From: Diphasiastrum complanatum
Lineage: Eukaryota; Streptophyta; Lycopodiopsida; Lycopodiales; Lycopodiaceae
Reading direction: 5' to 3'
NCBI GenBank assembly: GCA_029204225.1
Contig: CM055111.1
Coordinates: forward strand, 16,725,019-16,789,018
DNA: 64,000 bases
The stretch's first letter is position 1. Each line of letters opens with the position of its first letter. Positions 43,058 to 54,559 of this stretch are shown piece by piece. The notes beneath the pieces were generated by a model. That model ran no database searches. It was not told the origin of the DNA and saw only the letters and a list, made by a program, of their open reading frames with translations. The translations under genes were made by a program, and so were the position numbers.

Positions 43058-44059
43058 TGATATCTAATTCCGCCCATAGAGTGATATCAGTGCTTGATCC
43101 CACATGCCCCATATAGCCCATTTTGTAAGAGACACCCACTCCCACTATAAATAAGAGTGAGAATGGCTCATTTTGGAGAGAGTTCGTTTGTGTGCAATCT
43201 TGTTCCTAAAAGTTGGATCTTCTTATTTTGTCTCTTTGTTCTCCCTTTGTGAGTTTGCTTTCTTCCTTGCATCGTATGTATCATATGAATGGATCACTGC
43301 CAAGTTAACTAGATTGAGGGTAAATTGGTGTCAGAATCTGACATTGCAAAAAGAATTAAAAAAAAAATTGATTGTATTTGGCGCACAATTTACGCGTCAT
43401 TTTTTTGAGAATAGGATCGTAGCTGGTGAGATGCTGCATTAAGATCAACTATCGATTCCTTGATAAAATTGGTGTTTTAAAATGAGGTTATTGATAATGA
43501 GTCATGTTTTTATGAATCCTATTCTTTCATCCAGCATATCTCCTTTCTTCTCTCTCTCTCATTCTTTCCAAGCATGCATGTGATAGCTGTTTATAATGCA
43601 CTGTGATCGGTCATAAGATCTAGCTTGTCTTTAATTAAATTAAGCATTCTCATTACGCGTACCATGGATAAGGATTTCATTATTAAAAGAAGTCTTAACA
43701 AGTCCAGCAACTTTGAAATGATTTCTTTGAACAAGTTTTACACATTTTTTTGCATTTTAGGGTTTATTGACAACTTCACTTGCAAATTAACTAAGTGAAT
43801 AGCAAATAGATATAATCTAGGGCATGTAATGAAAATAATTAAAGAGCATGTAATGAATCTAAGCTATGTTTCAAACATATGAAAATTACAATCCATTCAA
43901 TCACAAATCAAAATCATTGAAATTCAAACGTTATATTACATAATTTTGTGAGACTTTCTATCTCATGTACATCAAGATGATATACATATATCCGAAAACC
44001 AAAAAAATAAAAAATACACTTTATTACACTACTACTACTCGTTAGAGGCACTGTCGTCA
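43058..44059. other. Non-coding; TATA-like box near 43147
   Basis: ACTATAAATAAGAG at about 43145 is promoter-like. A plus-strand frame of 89 codons at 43173-43442 has no recognisable motif. The remainder is AT-rich with no feature. Confidence 0.35.
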
Positions 44060-44470
44060 TCACCATGACCCATACATGCCATATGCTATGCATCTAGAGC
44101 TGGTGCTGGACGTGCCTGCATCAACACAAGCAACAAATATGACAATGGTAAGCTTTTGACTGAAGATCAATCTACTGATGATATCTATATATACTAAAAC
44201 TATTTGGGTTTCCGGATAGCTCACACTGGCCGGTCGCGCTCCGGTAGAAGCCAATCAGTCTAACCATCCATGCTCCAGCCTCATCGATGCGTATAAGAAG
44301 GCAGCCACAATTTGCGAGCATAGATTTTCTGCTTCTGATCGAATATGGGCACTCATGTCTTCTCTGCCCAATTGTGTGGATGTGCGTCTTTGAATGTGCA
44401 ACAGAAGCGTTTCAATCTCGGATTGTGTGTGTGATCGCTCACGGTTGAGCAAGAAAGCGGAATTTGCCAA
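44060..44470 (-). pseudogene. Unidentified frame with one internal stop, possible exons
   Basis: The minus-strand frame from 44470 is open for 71 codons (RERSHTQSEIETLLLHIQRR, AENLCSQIVAAFLYASMRLE) to a TAG at 44255-44257. It then continues in the same frame for 64 codons to 44060. A good splice-acceptor-like TGTTGATGCAG lies inside the second half, near 44115, so the stop may be intronic. Family not recognised. A CACTA-like end lies 120 bases to the right. Confidence 0.35.
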
Positions 44471-44590
44471 TGGTCATAATATTTATTGATGGCATTGGTA
44501 TTGTTTTTACAATACACTAATTAGCTTTCGGTTTCTTGCAATAGTCAATTCTTTTTGGCAAAGAGAGCAGAGAACTAGGGGCAGTGCCGC

Positions 44591-44735
44591 AAAATTCAAC
44601 CCTTATAAAAAGTCGACAGATTCTCTATGATAGATTTTTCGACATGGTTTTCGACAGATTCTCCAACATCCCAAAATTTGACGAAATTATTTTTCGCAAT
44701 TTTATGTTGAAAACGATTGATTTTTGTTGTTGTGC
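44591..44735 (-). repeat. Second copy of the CACTA-like end repeat
   Basis: On the minus strand it starts CACAACAACAAAAATCA at about 44734 and shares CAACATAAAATTGCGAAA, TTTGGGATGTTGG and AATCTGTCGA phrases with 5400-5543. The orientation is the same, so the two are not the ends of one transposon. Confidence 0.4.
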
Positions 44736-45383
44736 AACTTTCTAAAGATTGGATGGATTTATTGGTGGACGAACTTTAATTTGAGCCGTAGTGAAAAGAT
44801 CTGAAAAGAAACAGGCAAGAATATCACTTATGATAGAAGATGCAAATACAAAATCTAAAAAGAGAAGATGCAAACGCAAAATCTAGAAACAACATAGGTC
44901 TGTTGACAAACAACACAGGTCCTCTTTCAATCTATGCTCAAGCATAGGATGACATTACAAAAATTCCAAAATTAAAAAAAAAACCTTTGTAAAGATACTT
45001 TTATTTTTTTTCTCTAATTTTGACTTCCAGCTGGCCCAATGAAAAGCTCAAATTTGAAATCTACGTAACGTAGCTCAAATAAACTAAAAAATATATATAT
45101 ATATTACAGCAAACTCTGAAAGTTGCATCGAGCAGCATGGACGTATCCCATTGGTTCCCTCTTCCTGCCTGACATGTGCTAATTTTCTTAGACATCAATA
45201 CCTCAAGTTAAATTTATTTAACTACGCTGGTTAGTATAATGAAATTTGTTAACTCGACTAGTTACAATTATAGAAATATAGTATGCACAAATGCTAGTGT
45301 AGGTTGATATTCTGAGGAATATTCTAGCCATCCTGCGGAACATGTTTGGAAACACAAGCAAGATAGGATTTAAACATAGAACT
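44736..45383. other. Non-coding flank before LTR I1
   Basis: AT-rich with an (AT)n at about 45094-45103. No coding or repeat feature recognised. Confidence 0.5.
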
Positions 45384-46084
45384 TCTGAAGAATTGACAAA
45401 GATTATCTATGTTAGATATAGGGGTATTATGTTTTTTATATCAAGCATCTAGGTGTAGGATGTTGATAGGAACAAATTTGGCATAGATGACAAATAATGC
45501 ATTTCCACTTGTAATGCCACTATTAAGCCAAAATAGAGTAAGAGGCTAAACTCGTGCCAATTAGAGTGTAGACAAGTGTAATGCTTTTGTTTGATGAATT
45601 CTAAGAGCTCCAATAGGATTTAGAGGTGGAACCATGTGAGGTCCAATAGGAATTTGAGGTGTGCTTGAATATAGTCCAATAGAATTAAGAGGTGCACGGA
45701 TCAATGGTCCAATAGGATTAAGAGGTGACAAAGTGTGGTCCAATCATAGTTAAGCATAGTGGATCTACTAGTATCATTGTACTCCTCATTTTGGATCTAA
45801 TTGATTTGGTGATTGTGTGGATTTTGAGTGTCATTGGATTTCTAGCCTTCTCTCTCTACCCGAGAGCTCATCATGGTTTTTCTCTATCTACCCGAGGAGA
45901 GCAGCTTGTTTTTACTTGAATAATTTTTTAATACTTTCCACACGTATGAGTGAGATTTGGAAGTGATTGAATGCATGTAGTAGTGTGTTTTTGCCATAGA
46001 ATCAAAGATAGATCTTGAATCTCAATCTAATCTTGATCTTGGTGCATCTAGACACCTTAGGAGATCACAAGTACATGTTGTGGA
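45384..46084 (+). repeat. LTR I1 (E family), 3'-truncated
   Basis: Aligns with LTR E1 from TCTGAAGAATTG to GTTGTGGAC, missing the last 25 or so bases including CACGTGTGAAATTCAACA. Without PBS, gag or integrase it passes at about 46085 straight into RT coding sequence. It keeps the 33-bp CCAAT array and the 60-codon minus-strand frame (45561-45743). Confidence 0.9.
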
Positions 46085-47213
46085 CTTTGTGCTTGCTCTT
46101 CAAAAGTCTTTATGGACTCAAGCAACACCAAGATCATGGTATTCAAGACTTAATTCTTTTCTTATTTCACTAGGATTTACTCTTAGTGACTATGATCCTT
46201 CCATGTATCTAAAGTTTGTTGATAGCAATATTGTCATTCTTCTAATTTATGTTGATGACATCATTTTTTGTGGAAGTTGTATCAAGCTAGTTGATGAAAC
46301 TAAGCTAGCACTTGGATGTGAGTTTAAAATGCAAGATCTGGGAGAGATAGATTACATCCTAGGCCTAGAAATTGATTTCTATGAAAATCATGTCTTTATA
46401 TGCCAATCTAGATATGCTCACTCTATGTTGAAAAAATTTCATATGGAAAATTCTAAGAGCATAGATACTCCAATGGATCAGGTTGTAAAATATCATAATA
46501 AAGGTGATGAAAGATCCGTTGAGGACATCACAGTTTTTAGGAGTCTTGTAGGCTCCTTGATTTGGCTTACCATTACTAGGCCCGATCTAAGTTTTTGTGT
46601 GCACAAATTGAGTCAATTTATGCAACCTCCTAAGATCCATCATTGGAAGATGGCCAAGAGGATTCTAAGATATGTATCTTCATCTTGTGATTATGGTCTA
46701 CTTTATAAAAGTAAAGTCCTACTCGGATTCGTACTTTGCAAGTGACAAGATGGATCGAAAGTCTATTTGTGCATACACTATCTTTCTTGGAGGCAATCTA
46801 ATATCTTGGCTTTCCAAAAAGCAAGATACTATATCTCTCTCTTCATGTGAGGCCGAGTACAAAGCACTCACTACAACTACCAGAGAGGTGATTTGGATCA
46901 AGAGGTTATTAATGGAGCTAAAGTGCATCGAGGAAGATGATCTACCAATGATCAAGTGTGATAACATCTCGGCCCAAGCTCTTGCCATCCCATATTTCAT
47001 GCAAGAAGCAAGCACAAAGAAGTGTCACACCATTTTGTGAGAGAAAAGCTTATTGGAGGAGAAATCTATTTGGAGCATGTCAACTCATCATCTTGTATTG
47101 CCGATCTAGTCACCAAGCCTTTGAGCAAAAGTGCTTTCATCAAGCATAGATCTAATCTTGGAGTTATATCAAGATCAATGCTTAAATTTTCATAGATAAT
47201 TTTCTAGGAGGAG
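46085..47213 (+). pseudogene. E-family RT (C-half) and RNase H, copy I
   Basis: It begins inside RT at CVLALQKSLWTQ (E equivalent [11 protein letters not shown]) and keeps SWYSRLNSFLIS, YVDDIIFCG, GEIDYILGLEIDF and TITRPDLSF. A small deletion near 46710 shifts the frame before RNase H. From 46672 on: YSDSYFASD (third residue changed), SSCEAEYKAL, KCDNISAQALA; another deletion shifts the end (HHFVREK is out of frame). A polypurine TAGGAGGAG ends it at 47213. Confidence 0.88.
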
Positions 47214-47938
47214 TGTGAAGAATTGAAAAAGATTACCTATGTTAGATATAGGGGTCTTATGTCTCTTATATCAAGCATCTAGATGTAGGATGTTGATAGG
47301 AACAAATTTGGCTTAGATGGCAAATAATGCATTTCCACTTGTAATGCCACTATTGAGACAAAATAGAGTAAGAGGCTAAACTCATGACAATTAGAGTGTA
47401 GACAAGTGTAATGCTTTTGTTTGATGAATTCTAAGAGGTCCAATAGGATCTAGAGGTGGAACCATGTGAGGTCCAATAGGAATTTGAGGTGTGCTTGAAT
47501 ATAGTCCAATAGAATTAAGAGGTGCATGGATCAATGGTCCAATAGGACTAAGAGGTGAAAAAGTGTGGTCCAATCATAGTTAAGCATATTGGTAGCTCGT
47601 GGATCTACTAGTATCATTGTACTCCTCATTTTGGATCTAATTGATTTGGTGATTGTTTGGATTTTGAGTGTCATTCGATTTCTAACTTACCCGAGAGCTC
47701 ATCATGGTTTTTCGCTCTCTATCCGAGGTGAGCAACTTGTTTTTACTTGAATAATTTTTTAATACTTCCCACATGTGTGAGTGAGAGTTGGAAGTGATTG
47801 AATGTATGTAGTTGTGGGTTTTGCCATAGAATCAAAGATAGATCTTGAATCTCAATCTTATCTTGATCTTGGTGCATCTACACACCTTAGGAGATCACAA
47901 GAACATGTTGTGGACAATCCACACGTGTGAAATCAACA
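47214..47938 (+). repeat. LTR I2 (E family)
   Basis: TGTGAAGAATTG to GAAATCAACA, about 725 bp. It is preceded by RT/RNase H plus polypurine tract and followed by a PBS. It therefore ends one copy and starts the next. Confidence 0.93.
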
Positions 47939-47950
47939 TGGTATCAGAGC
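47939..47950 (+). other. Primer-binding site after LTR I2
   Basis: TGGTATCAGAGC abutting the LTR, as in element E. Confidence 0.93.
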
Positions 47951-48690
47951 CTACCTATCATTACCATGTATTTTGATCCATTTAAGTGAAAACTATTCAT
48001 CATTCTTGAGCTAGAAATTGTCAAGGTCCATTTTCCTAGCTATCTTGTTCAATTTTGGATCAGAAGAGATCAAAAGGACATTGCTTGGGTCTGACCTGGT
48101 ACTGTATGGAATCAGGTGCTCAGACACGTGTGAGAAACATCCAATTTCAGTTTGGAAGGTCTCTCTCATGCTTGATCCATTGATCTTGCTTGATAGCTTC
48201 TTTTGAAGCTATTTCTAGTTTTTGATACAATCAGTTTCATTCCATTTGGTTGAGCCAATCAAAAGTTATAAGCTTTTGAAGAGGGTTAGGTAGGGCACCT
48301 AGACCTGGGTGGACACATTTGGTTTGGTCAAGAGATTGCTTGGTTGATCCACAATCATAGTTGTATGCTTACCAATCTCATCTATATGTGATCTAGGCAT
48401 TGTTTTGATATCTTAGCCATTTTGTTTCATGCAATATCATTGTATTTGAGTCAAATTTGGTTTCTTAGTGTACTTCACATGTGCTAAGAGCGTTTGATCC
48501 TAACTTTGTCCATACTCCATGATTTGATGTGAAATAGATATTGTTTTAGAGAGATTTGTGTAGCTAGTGAGAATCAATTCACAAATAGTTGCAAGATCTT
48601 TCATAGGAGGAGATAGTACTCTATTATTGGATCCTATTGAGAGTGTGTAGCAACATTTATTGTTCATCATTTGAGTTTTCTTCACTTCAA

Positions 48691-49705
48691 ATGTCTTCAA
48701 TGGGTTCATACTTGTTGGAACCAAGTGAAATATTGTCCACTTCAAACTATTCAATTTGGAAGAGGTTCAAAAATACAACAAGAGAGCTAGGATGGCTCTC
48801 CACTACATTAAGATGAATGTCTCTAATGAGATATTGAGGGAGATAGGTACTTGTACAACAGCCAAAGGAGCTTGGGATTGTCTCAAGACTATCTATGAGG
48901 CTAAGAATACCTCTAGCCTTCTCACTCTTAGAAATCAAATCTTTCAAAGTAGCCAAAAGAGTGATGAGAGTGCATCTAGTTATGTTTTGAGAGTAAAAGA
49001 TATTCATAGCGAACTTGCTTGTATTGGTGATTCCATCAATCAAAATGAGCTAGTTCAAGTCATTCTCAATAAGTGAGTTTGATAACCTTTTCCAATCCTA
49101 TGCCATTAAGGAGGAGCTACCAAGTTTGGAGGCTCTCCAAAGTGTGCTAATTTTAGAACAATCAAGACAAGAGTACAAGCTCTTGAGGATAAAAAAGCTC
49201 TCTCTCACTCATAATGATGGCAAAGCTCTCTTTGCCAAGGATAAGCACAAAGTGAGGAGCAATAATCCTCAAGCAAGGACAAAGTCAAATCCAAAGACAA
49301 AAATGAGGAGGAAGATGATTCCTCTAATGGTTCATCATCCAAGCTCAAGAAGAAGAAGATCAAGTGCTTTTATTGTGGCAAGAAAGGCTATTATGCCACC
49401 AATTGCTTCAAGAAGAAGAATCAACTCAAGCAAGCCAACATTACCAATGAGAAGGAAGGCACTATTGCAAGTGATGGAGAGGGATCTCTTATGGTCTCTA
49501 GTTTCTCATGTACTCCTTTCAATAAGGACGGCCTATGGTATATTGCTAGTGGAGCCTCTTCACATATGTGTAGTTCCAAGGGCTCTTTCTCTTCTATTGC
49601 TCCTTATGATGGAGTCAAGAAATCATTATACACTGCAAATGATTTTGAATGTCCTATTGAAGGCATAGGGAACATTCCCTTGAAACTTGCATCCTCTGAA
49701 GTTCT
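48691..49705 (+). pseudogene. E-family gag and protease, copy I2
   Basis: The ATG at 48691 starts gag. About 80 bases are lost after NYSIW. The frame then gives KMNVSNEILREIG, LKTIYEAKNTSSLLTLRNQ and LACIGDSINQNELVQVILN, and an 8-base loss ends it at 49076. After another frameshift come the zinc knuckle CFYCGKKGYYATNC with His changed to Tyr, and the protease motif ASGASSH in which the catalytic Asp is Ala. Both key residues are therefore lost. The coding ends at 49705, where sequence orientation flips. Confidence 0.88.
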
Positions 49706-49821
49706 TTCCAAAAGATGTCCCAACCTCCTATGCCATAATTCCTCCATAGAGAGCTTGTTCACAAGAGCAACATTACAAGCAGTCACATACTCATTTGGAT
49801 CTAGTTCATAGATGCCTCCAA
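49706..49821 (-). pseudogene. Inverted E-family pre-integrase fragment
   Basis: On the minus strand this reads RFGGIYELDPNEYV, NVALVNKLSMEELWHRRLGH, the segment that should follow the protease in plus orientation. It is joined head to head with copy I2 at 49705. Confidence 0.85.
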
Positions 49822-50145
49822 ATCTATTGGAGAAGAATCCAAAAGATTTCGCAAATTGTTCGTGACATCTAAGGTTTGAACAACAAATAGAATATTTTGC
49901 GACAAGATTTTGTTCGCGAATCTTTCGAGCTTCAACAAGAAAAAAAACCACAAACTTCTACAAGAAACTGTTTTGCAAATCTTTCGAGTTGGCTGCAAGA
50001 TAATTTCGTGAATCCTTCGTGAATCTTTCGAGTTGGTCACAAATAGAAATGTTTTGAGTTCGCATTCGTTTCTTGCTCATCCTTTGTCAAGTAAACTGTG
50101 TGCTTTGTTCGTAGAATCAAGATCTGTCTGATCAGGTGTTCTACA
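49822..50145 (-). repeat. D-family LTR 5' fragment, inverted
   Basis: The minus strand starts TGTAGAACAC at 50145 and follows LTR D1 13132-13440 (GATCTTGATTCTAC, GACAAAGGATGAG, CAAAACATTTCTATT). It is fused at 49822 to the inverted E fragment. No D internal sequence accompanies it. Confidence 0.85.
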
Positions 50146-50211
50146 AGGACGATATTCAAATGGGATGTATCAGTATAGGGTATATCAGGCCCTAGTGGAA
50201 GGTTTGGATAA

Positions 50212-50689
50212 AGTCCTAAACCAAGATCATGTTCTAAGCATGCCAAAACAAGCAATCACAAAGGATATGGATGGTGGACAAACCAACCCAACCAATCCTA
50301 GATCGAATGGATCTAGCCCCCAAGCTACGAATTAATCTCAATGACGAATGAGGAATCACTCAAGCAGCATGTAGCTACCAATCACATAAGCAAGCATACA
50401 CTAGTGAGAGCCCAATAGGTATACTTATACTCTCCAAGGCCCATGCACCACTAGTAGTGGATTGTGACACCTCATTGGACACCTTTGCAGCCAACCTTGG
50501 CCACATCATCTAGTTCCTCAATGACTCACTGATAGACCTATATAGATACACCACCATGAGTTTAGGCCTACAACCATTATTTATGACCATATGCACACAA
50601 ACCCCTTATAATCATAAATGACTTACGAGTTGTTGGTCTATTGATCTCTAGCATGGACACGCTATCTAAGAGCAGTCGTGGGCATGACA
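50212..50689 (-). repeat. LTR of gypsy element K (3' side)
   Basis: A direct repeat of 52312-52788. The minus-strand start TGTCATG at 50689 follows a polypurine tract (AATAAGGGGGAAAC). The far end is fuzzy: similarity fades between 50212 and 50230. TATATAGATAC / TATAAATAC blocks at about 50550 and 52660 are shared. Confidence 0.75.
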
Positions 50690-51244
50690 TTGTTTCCCCC
50701 TTATTCAAGTTCTATACTCAGAATTTAAAACTAGGGAAGTTCCTCCTTAACCTCCCTTCCTGTTCCTAGGAATCATCATCGTCTGTTCCTCCCTTCCATC
50801 AAACCAGATGCTCGATAATTATACAATTTCTCAATTGTTTAGTTCTGGTATCCAAGATCCTTTTGGGTTCAAGTCGACACACACCTGATGATTCATCCAA
50901 CTGCTCCAATTGGTCTTTAGAACGAAGATGCTCTCCTTCACGTAGACTCTTCTTGAGTCAACTTACGTGAAAAACCAGATGCACTTGAGTTCCTTCCTTC
51001 GGGGAAGTCCAACTAGTAAGCTAAGGATCTGATCCTTTTCAAGATCTAATATGGTCCTCTGTATCCAAGGGACAATTTTTAATGCTTGTCAGTACGCATT
51101 ATACTAGAATCATTCAGGATTCTTAAATACACCCAATCTCCCACTTTAAAATCTCGAGGCAATCTTTTCATATTAGCATAATGTCGGTCCCTGTCTTGGG
51201 CACACTAGACATTTTCACGTGCTATCCATAATATTTTATGCATA
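50690..51244 (-). pseudogene. K integrase C-terminus and downstream remnant
   Basis: The minus strand reads through many stops. VPWIQRTILDLEK, LVGLPRRKE and WIPELNN phrases suggest the end of a Ty3/gypsy integrase, but the match is weak. The polypurine tract lies at 50691-50705. Confidence 0.45.
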
Positions 51245-51574
51245 TCATGTAGGAATTCCGCTACGTTCTAAAACTTGATCATGTGAGTCTCTATTGAAAT
51301 GAGTGATATAGGTTCGAAATCGTACATAAGCATGAACAGCAGGCATAAGCGGTAGCCAAATGCTTATTCTATTATAGGCAAACACGGCTGACCAAAAGTG
51401 ACCGGTGAACCTCGGATCGCGATTGCTCATGAAGTCACTTGCTAATATGTAAAGCTTAAACAGACGCTCTACAACTACTTGAGCAAAATCAGATGCATTT
51501 TTAGTGGTCTTTATCCGACTAAACATAGCCAATTTGGTATGATGGCCAGTCATTACCAAAATTCCAAGTACCAT
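51245..51574 (-). pseudogene. Ty3/gypsy integrase core fragment (element K)
   Basis: 109 codons on the minus strand: TGHHTKLAMFSRIKTTKNAS, DFAQVVVERLFKLY and SNRDPRFTGHFW. This matches the gypsy integrase core; the second catalytic Asp (usual SDRDPRF) is Asn. The first Asp region lies just upstream and is degraded. Gag, protease and RT of K are missing or unrecognisable. Confidence 0.82.
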
Positions 51575-52311
51575 GTTTATTCATTTGAAATAATCTTACC
51601 ATCATCTATACCCTCTCTTATTCATCGAGTATATCCTAGAGTCTAAATTACGATTCTTTATTCATAATTCACTACACTCCCAAGCTATACCTTAACATAA
51701 TAGAGCATCACAATTCTTAGAAGACACATGAGTTGTTCAAAAAAAGTCCTTTCCATCTGGAAAGTTTTAGGCTTCCCCAACTCACTTATGGTGCTTATAT
51801 AAGGATTGTAATCCTCAAAACGCCCTTACTTTAGCCATGGCACAAAGTGCCATTCCAAATTTAGGGTCCAATCTAGAATGCATCTAGTTTTAATCTAGAA
51901 TAACTTAAGATTCACCGAAACTTCATTACGTGAAGCTCTAACTTTTGGCTACCCTCAACTATCCAACTCTACCTGAGTTTTCTGGGATATTATTCCATCA
52001 TTTCGAATCAGGAAAAGATTAAAGACAAAATTTGAATCCAAAATTGACTCATAAAAGCTGCAACTTATAAGCAATACATTTCAACAACAATATCCATAAG
52101 TAAGGTTATATTGTTGACTCAAACAACTATCTCAGAAGTAGTGCTCATGACTCGGTTAGCAGTATCAGATTAAGAAAATATTTGAATGTCTAGGTGTGGA
52201 TCCAAAACACCACATTCAATTTGATTCTAATCCTACCTAGGTTTATAAACAATTCTCATTGTGAAATTACTATTACCTGGTGAGAAATTGTCTCCATACT
52301 ATTCTCATCAA
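51575..52311 (-). other. Degraded K internal sequence
   Basis: Lies between the integrase fragment and the 5' LTR of K. Too many stops to identify domains; no initiator tRNA-Met PBS next to the LTR. Confidence 0.4.
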
Positions 52312-52788
52312 TATAAAGTTTTAAACCAATATCTTGTTCTAAGAATGCCAAAACAAGCAACCACAAAGGGTACATATGGTGGACAAACCAACCCAACCCA
52401 ACCCAATCACTCCTAGATCAAAGGGATCTAGCCCCCAAGCTATGGATCAATCTCAACGAGGAATGAGGAATCACTCAAGTAGCATGTAGCTACCAATCAC
52501 ATAATCAAGCATACACTAGTGAGAGCCCAAGAGGTATACTTATACCCTCCAAGGCCCATGCACCACTAGTAGTGCACTGTGACACCTCACTAGACACCTC
52601 TGTAGTCGACCTGGGACACGTCATCCAGTTCCGAAATGACTCATTGATAGACCCATATAAATACACCATCATGACTTTAGGCCTACAACCATTATTTATG
52701 ACCATATGCATATAAGGGCCCAAAACCCCTTATAATCATAAATAACTTACAGGTTGTTGGTATAATGATCTCTAGCATGGACATGACA
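52312..52788 (-). repeat. LTR of gypsy element K (5' side)
   Basis: Direct repeat of 50212-50689 with many substitutions, so the element is old. It ends CATGACA at 52788. The flanking pentamers (gatca on the left if the start is 50230, gtttg on the right) do not match. Confidence 0.75.
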
Positions 52789-53922
52789 GTTTGGATGGAA
52801 CATTTCCTCCAAGGACAACTCTGGATTTGTGATGCATGAGATATTTCATATAACGATCTCACTTTATCAAGACAATACAAAACACACTTCACTCTCTAGA
52901 AATGGATTAGAATGCAAACTTTTTGAGAGTGATGATAATTTATAATGATTGAAGTAAAAGGCTTTGAAGATCTCATAATTTCATTTAGACGTGTGACTCC
53001 TAAGCTAGATATGATCCTTTGTTGATGTATCAACTTTGAACCAATCAATATCCCGATGTTTAAATACGATGTATTGACATGGGGGATACTTGGTCCTATG
53101 GGAAGATTTAACCGCAACATCTTTGAGATTTTTATCAAAATAGTTCTTTGTTTCCGTATCTCATAAAGTATCCTAGTCATCCACCAATAATCTCCGTAGT
53201 TCTCAACATAAGTTGTCTAACACTATTGCGAGTTGAGTGAGAACGTTTGTGAGGTTCTCCTAAGATATTTAAGAAATTTTGTGAAAACTCATAAATATGC
53301 ACCCTCTTTTGAAAAAACCTTTTTCTGTGCATGTCATTTTAAAAAACCATCTGATTTTTTAAGTTTTTTAAAAATAAAAAATATACATTTAGACACTTGT
53401 TTCTTGAATTGTGTAATTCTATGGATTACAAATCATTAATTTTATAAAGTTCATGATTTATAAAATTTTAAGAAGCTTTATAGATTGTAAACGAAAATTT
53501 AATTCTTATTTATTAAAAGCATCTTTATAAAATATACTTTGAATTTTTGCAACATTCTAAAATTTGACAATCATTTCGCTTTATTTTAACATTGAGACAT
53601 ATTAACGGACATTTCAATGACGAGAAAAAAAATGTCATAATTCTTTGCTATATGCAATTTATTGTTGTAATAAGATTTCAAATTTATATATCACCAAATA
53701 AACATGGTTTTGTAAGCATCCATCAACAATACATTTATAGAAAGATGTAACAATCAAATTCTACCAATCAAACATACATCACACTTTCTTATGCTCTACT
53801 TAATTAACAAAAGCAAACAATTTTGAACATTTAAAACAATTTATCAACGTTCTATCAAATCATATCATCCATGATATGATTCGAGATATCTAGCAATTGA
53901 TCATTTTTTTTCTCGGTCGTAT
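52789..53922. other. AT-rich non-coding stretch
   Basis: The part near 53060-53125 (GATGTATTGACATGGGGGATAC ...) loosely resembles 50160-50210 and may be another gypsy LTR scrap. The remainder to 53900 is strongly AT-rich with no feature. Confidence 0.45.
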
Positions 53923-54437
53923 TCACTCTTTCTCCTCATCTCTCTTCTCTTCAGGTTTATAATTTTCAAAACCTCCTTCCCCGTCGATGATTGTCTCATC
54001 TGTTAGCCCACCAAGCTCAGTTTCTTCTGAGTGGACTGGAGGCCTTGGCTCCATAGAAGCCATTTGGATCTTATCGTTGTCAGCAACCATAATGGGACCC
54101 ACCTCTTGATCCTCATCAGGGAGCTCATTTGTGGCTGCTATACTCATCTCAATATAATGAGCTTGTATTTCATCAAGCTCAAGGGCAATGCGGTGTCTCC
54201 TAAGCTTCATTGCACACAATGTTGTTGTACCTGAAATTGAACACAATAATATTTAAGGAGGGAGTTTTTCAAAGTGATTATATATGTACCAGCATGTAAT
54301 CCTTGTAATAAATATTTACCTGTTCCTGCAAGTAGATCTAACACCCAGTCATTTTCTCTGTCACATGGGCAAATTTCAAAAGTTTTAGCCCCAAAAAAGG
54401 CTATAAATAGGGGGCCCTCCCCTTGTGCAAATTCATT
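53923..54437 (-). CDS. C-terminal two exons of a DNA N4/N6-methylase-like protein (partial)
   Basis: On the minus strand an upstream frame (54437-54320) ends ENDWVLDLLAGTG at a good donor, AACAG|GTAAAT. An 89-base intron follows (54319-54231), ending TTCAATTTCAG. The second exon (54230-53923) continues TTTLCAMKLRRHRIALELDE and then an acidic tail ending at TGA. The join gives LDLLAGTGTT plus ALELDE, which fits motif I and the following Asp/Glu motif of N6/N4-type DNA methylases (consensus VLDPF-GSGTT ... G-E-D). The catalytic SPPY/DPPY motif, which lies N-terminal in this class, is not in the readable part. An in-frame stop at 54438 ends the known exon. Such enzymes modify adenine N6 or cytosine N4. 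Family call is by motif only. Confidence 0.6.
54402..54410 (+). promoter_or_regulatory. TATA box upstream of frame L
   Basis: TATAAATAG in a GC-rich context (GGGGGCCCTCCCC follows), 150 bases before the ATG at 54560. It lies inside the first methylase-like exon on the other strand. Confidence 0.45.
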
Positions 54438-54559
54438 TTATGGGTGTGCTGGAGAGACTTTGCAAAAATTTTCACAAAATTCAGTTATAATTTTTCAATT
54501 CACACTTGCTTCTAATCTCTCTAGTGTGTTTACACAAGCCCATACTATCAACCGCTTGC

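Noticed and set aside
5400-44735. The two CACTA-like repeats as the two ends of one 39-kb transposon
   Set aside because: They are in the same orientation, whereas terminal inverted repeats must face each other.
50225-52793. Target-site duplication around gypsy element K
   Set aside because: The flanking pentamers gatca and gtttg do not match and the left boundary is fuzzy because similarity fades between 50212 and 50230.
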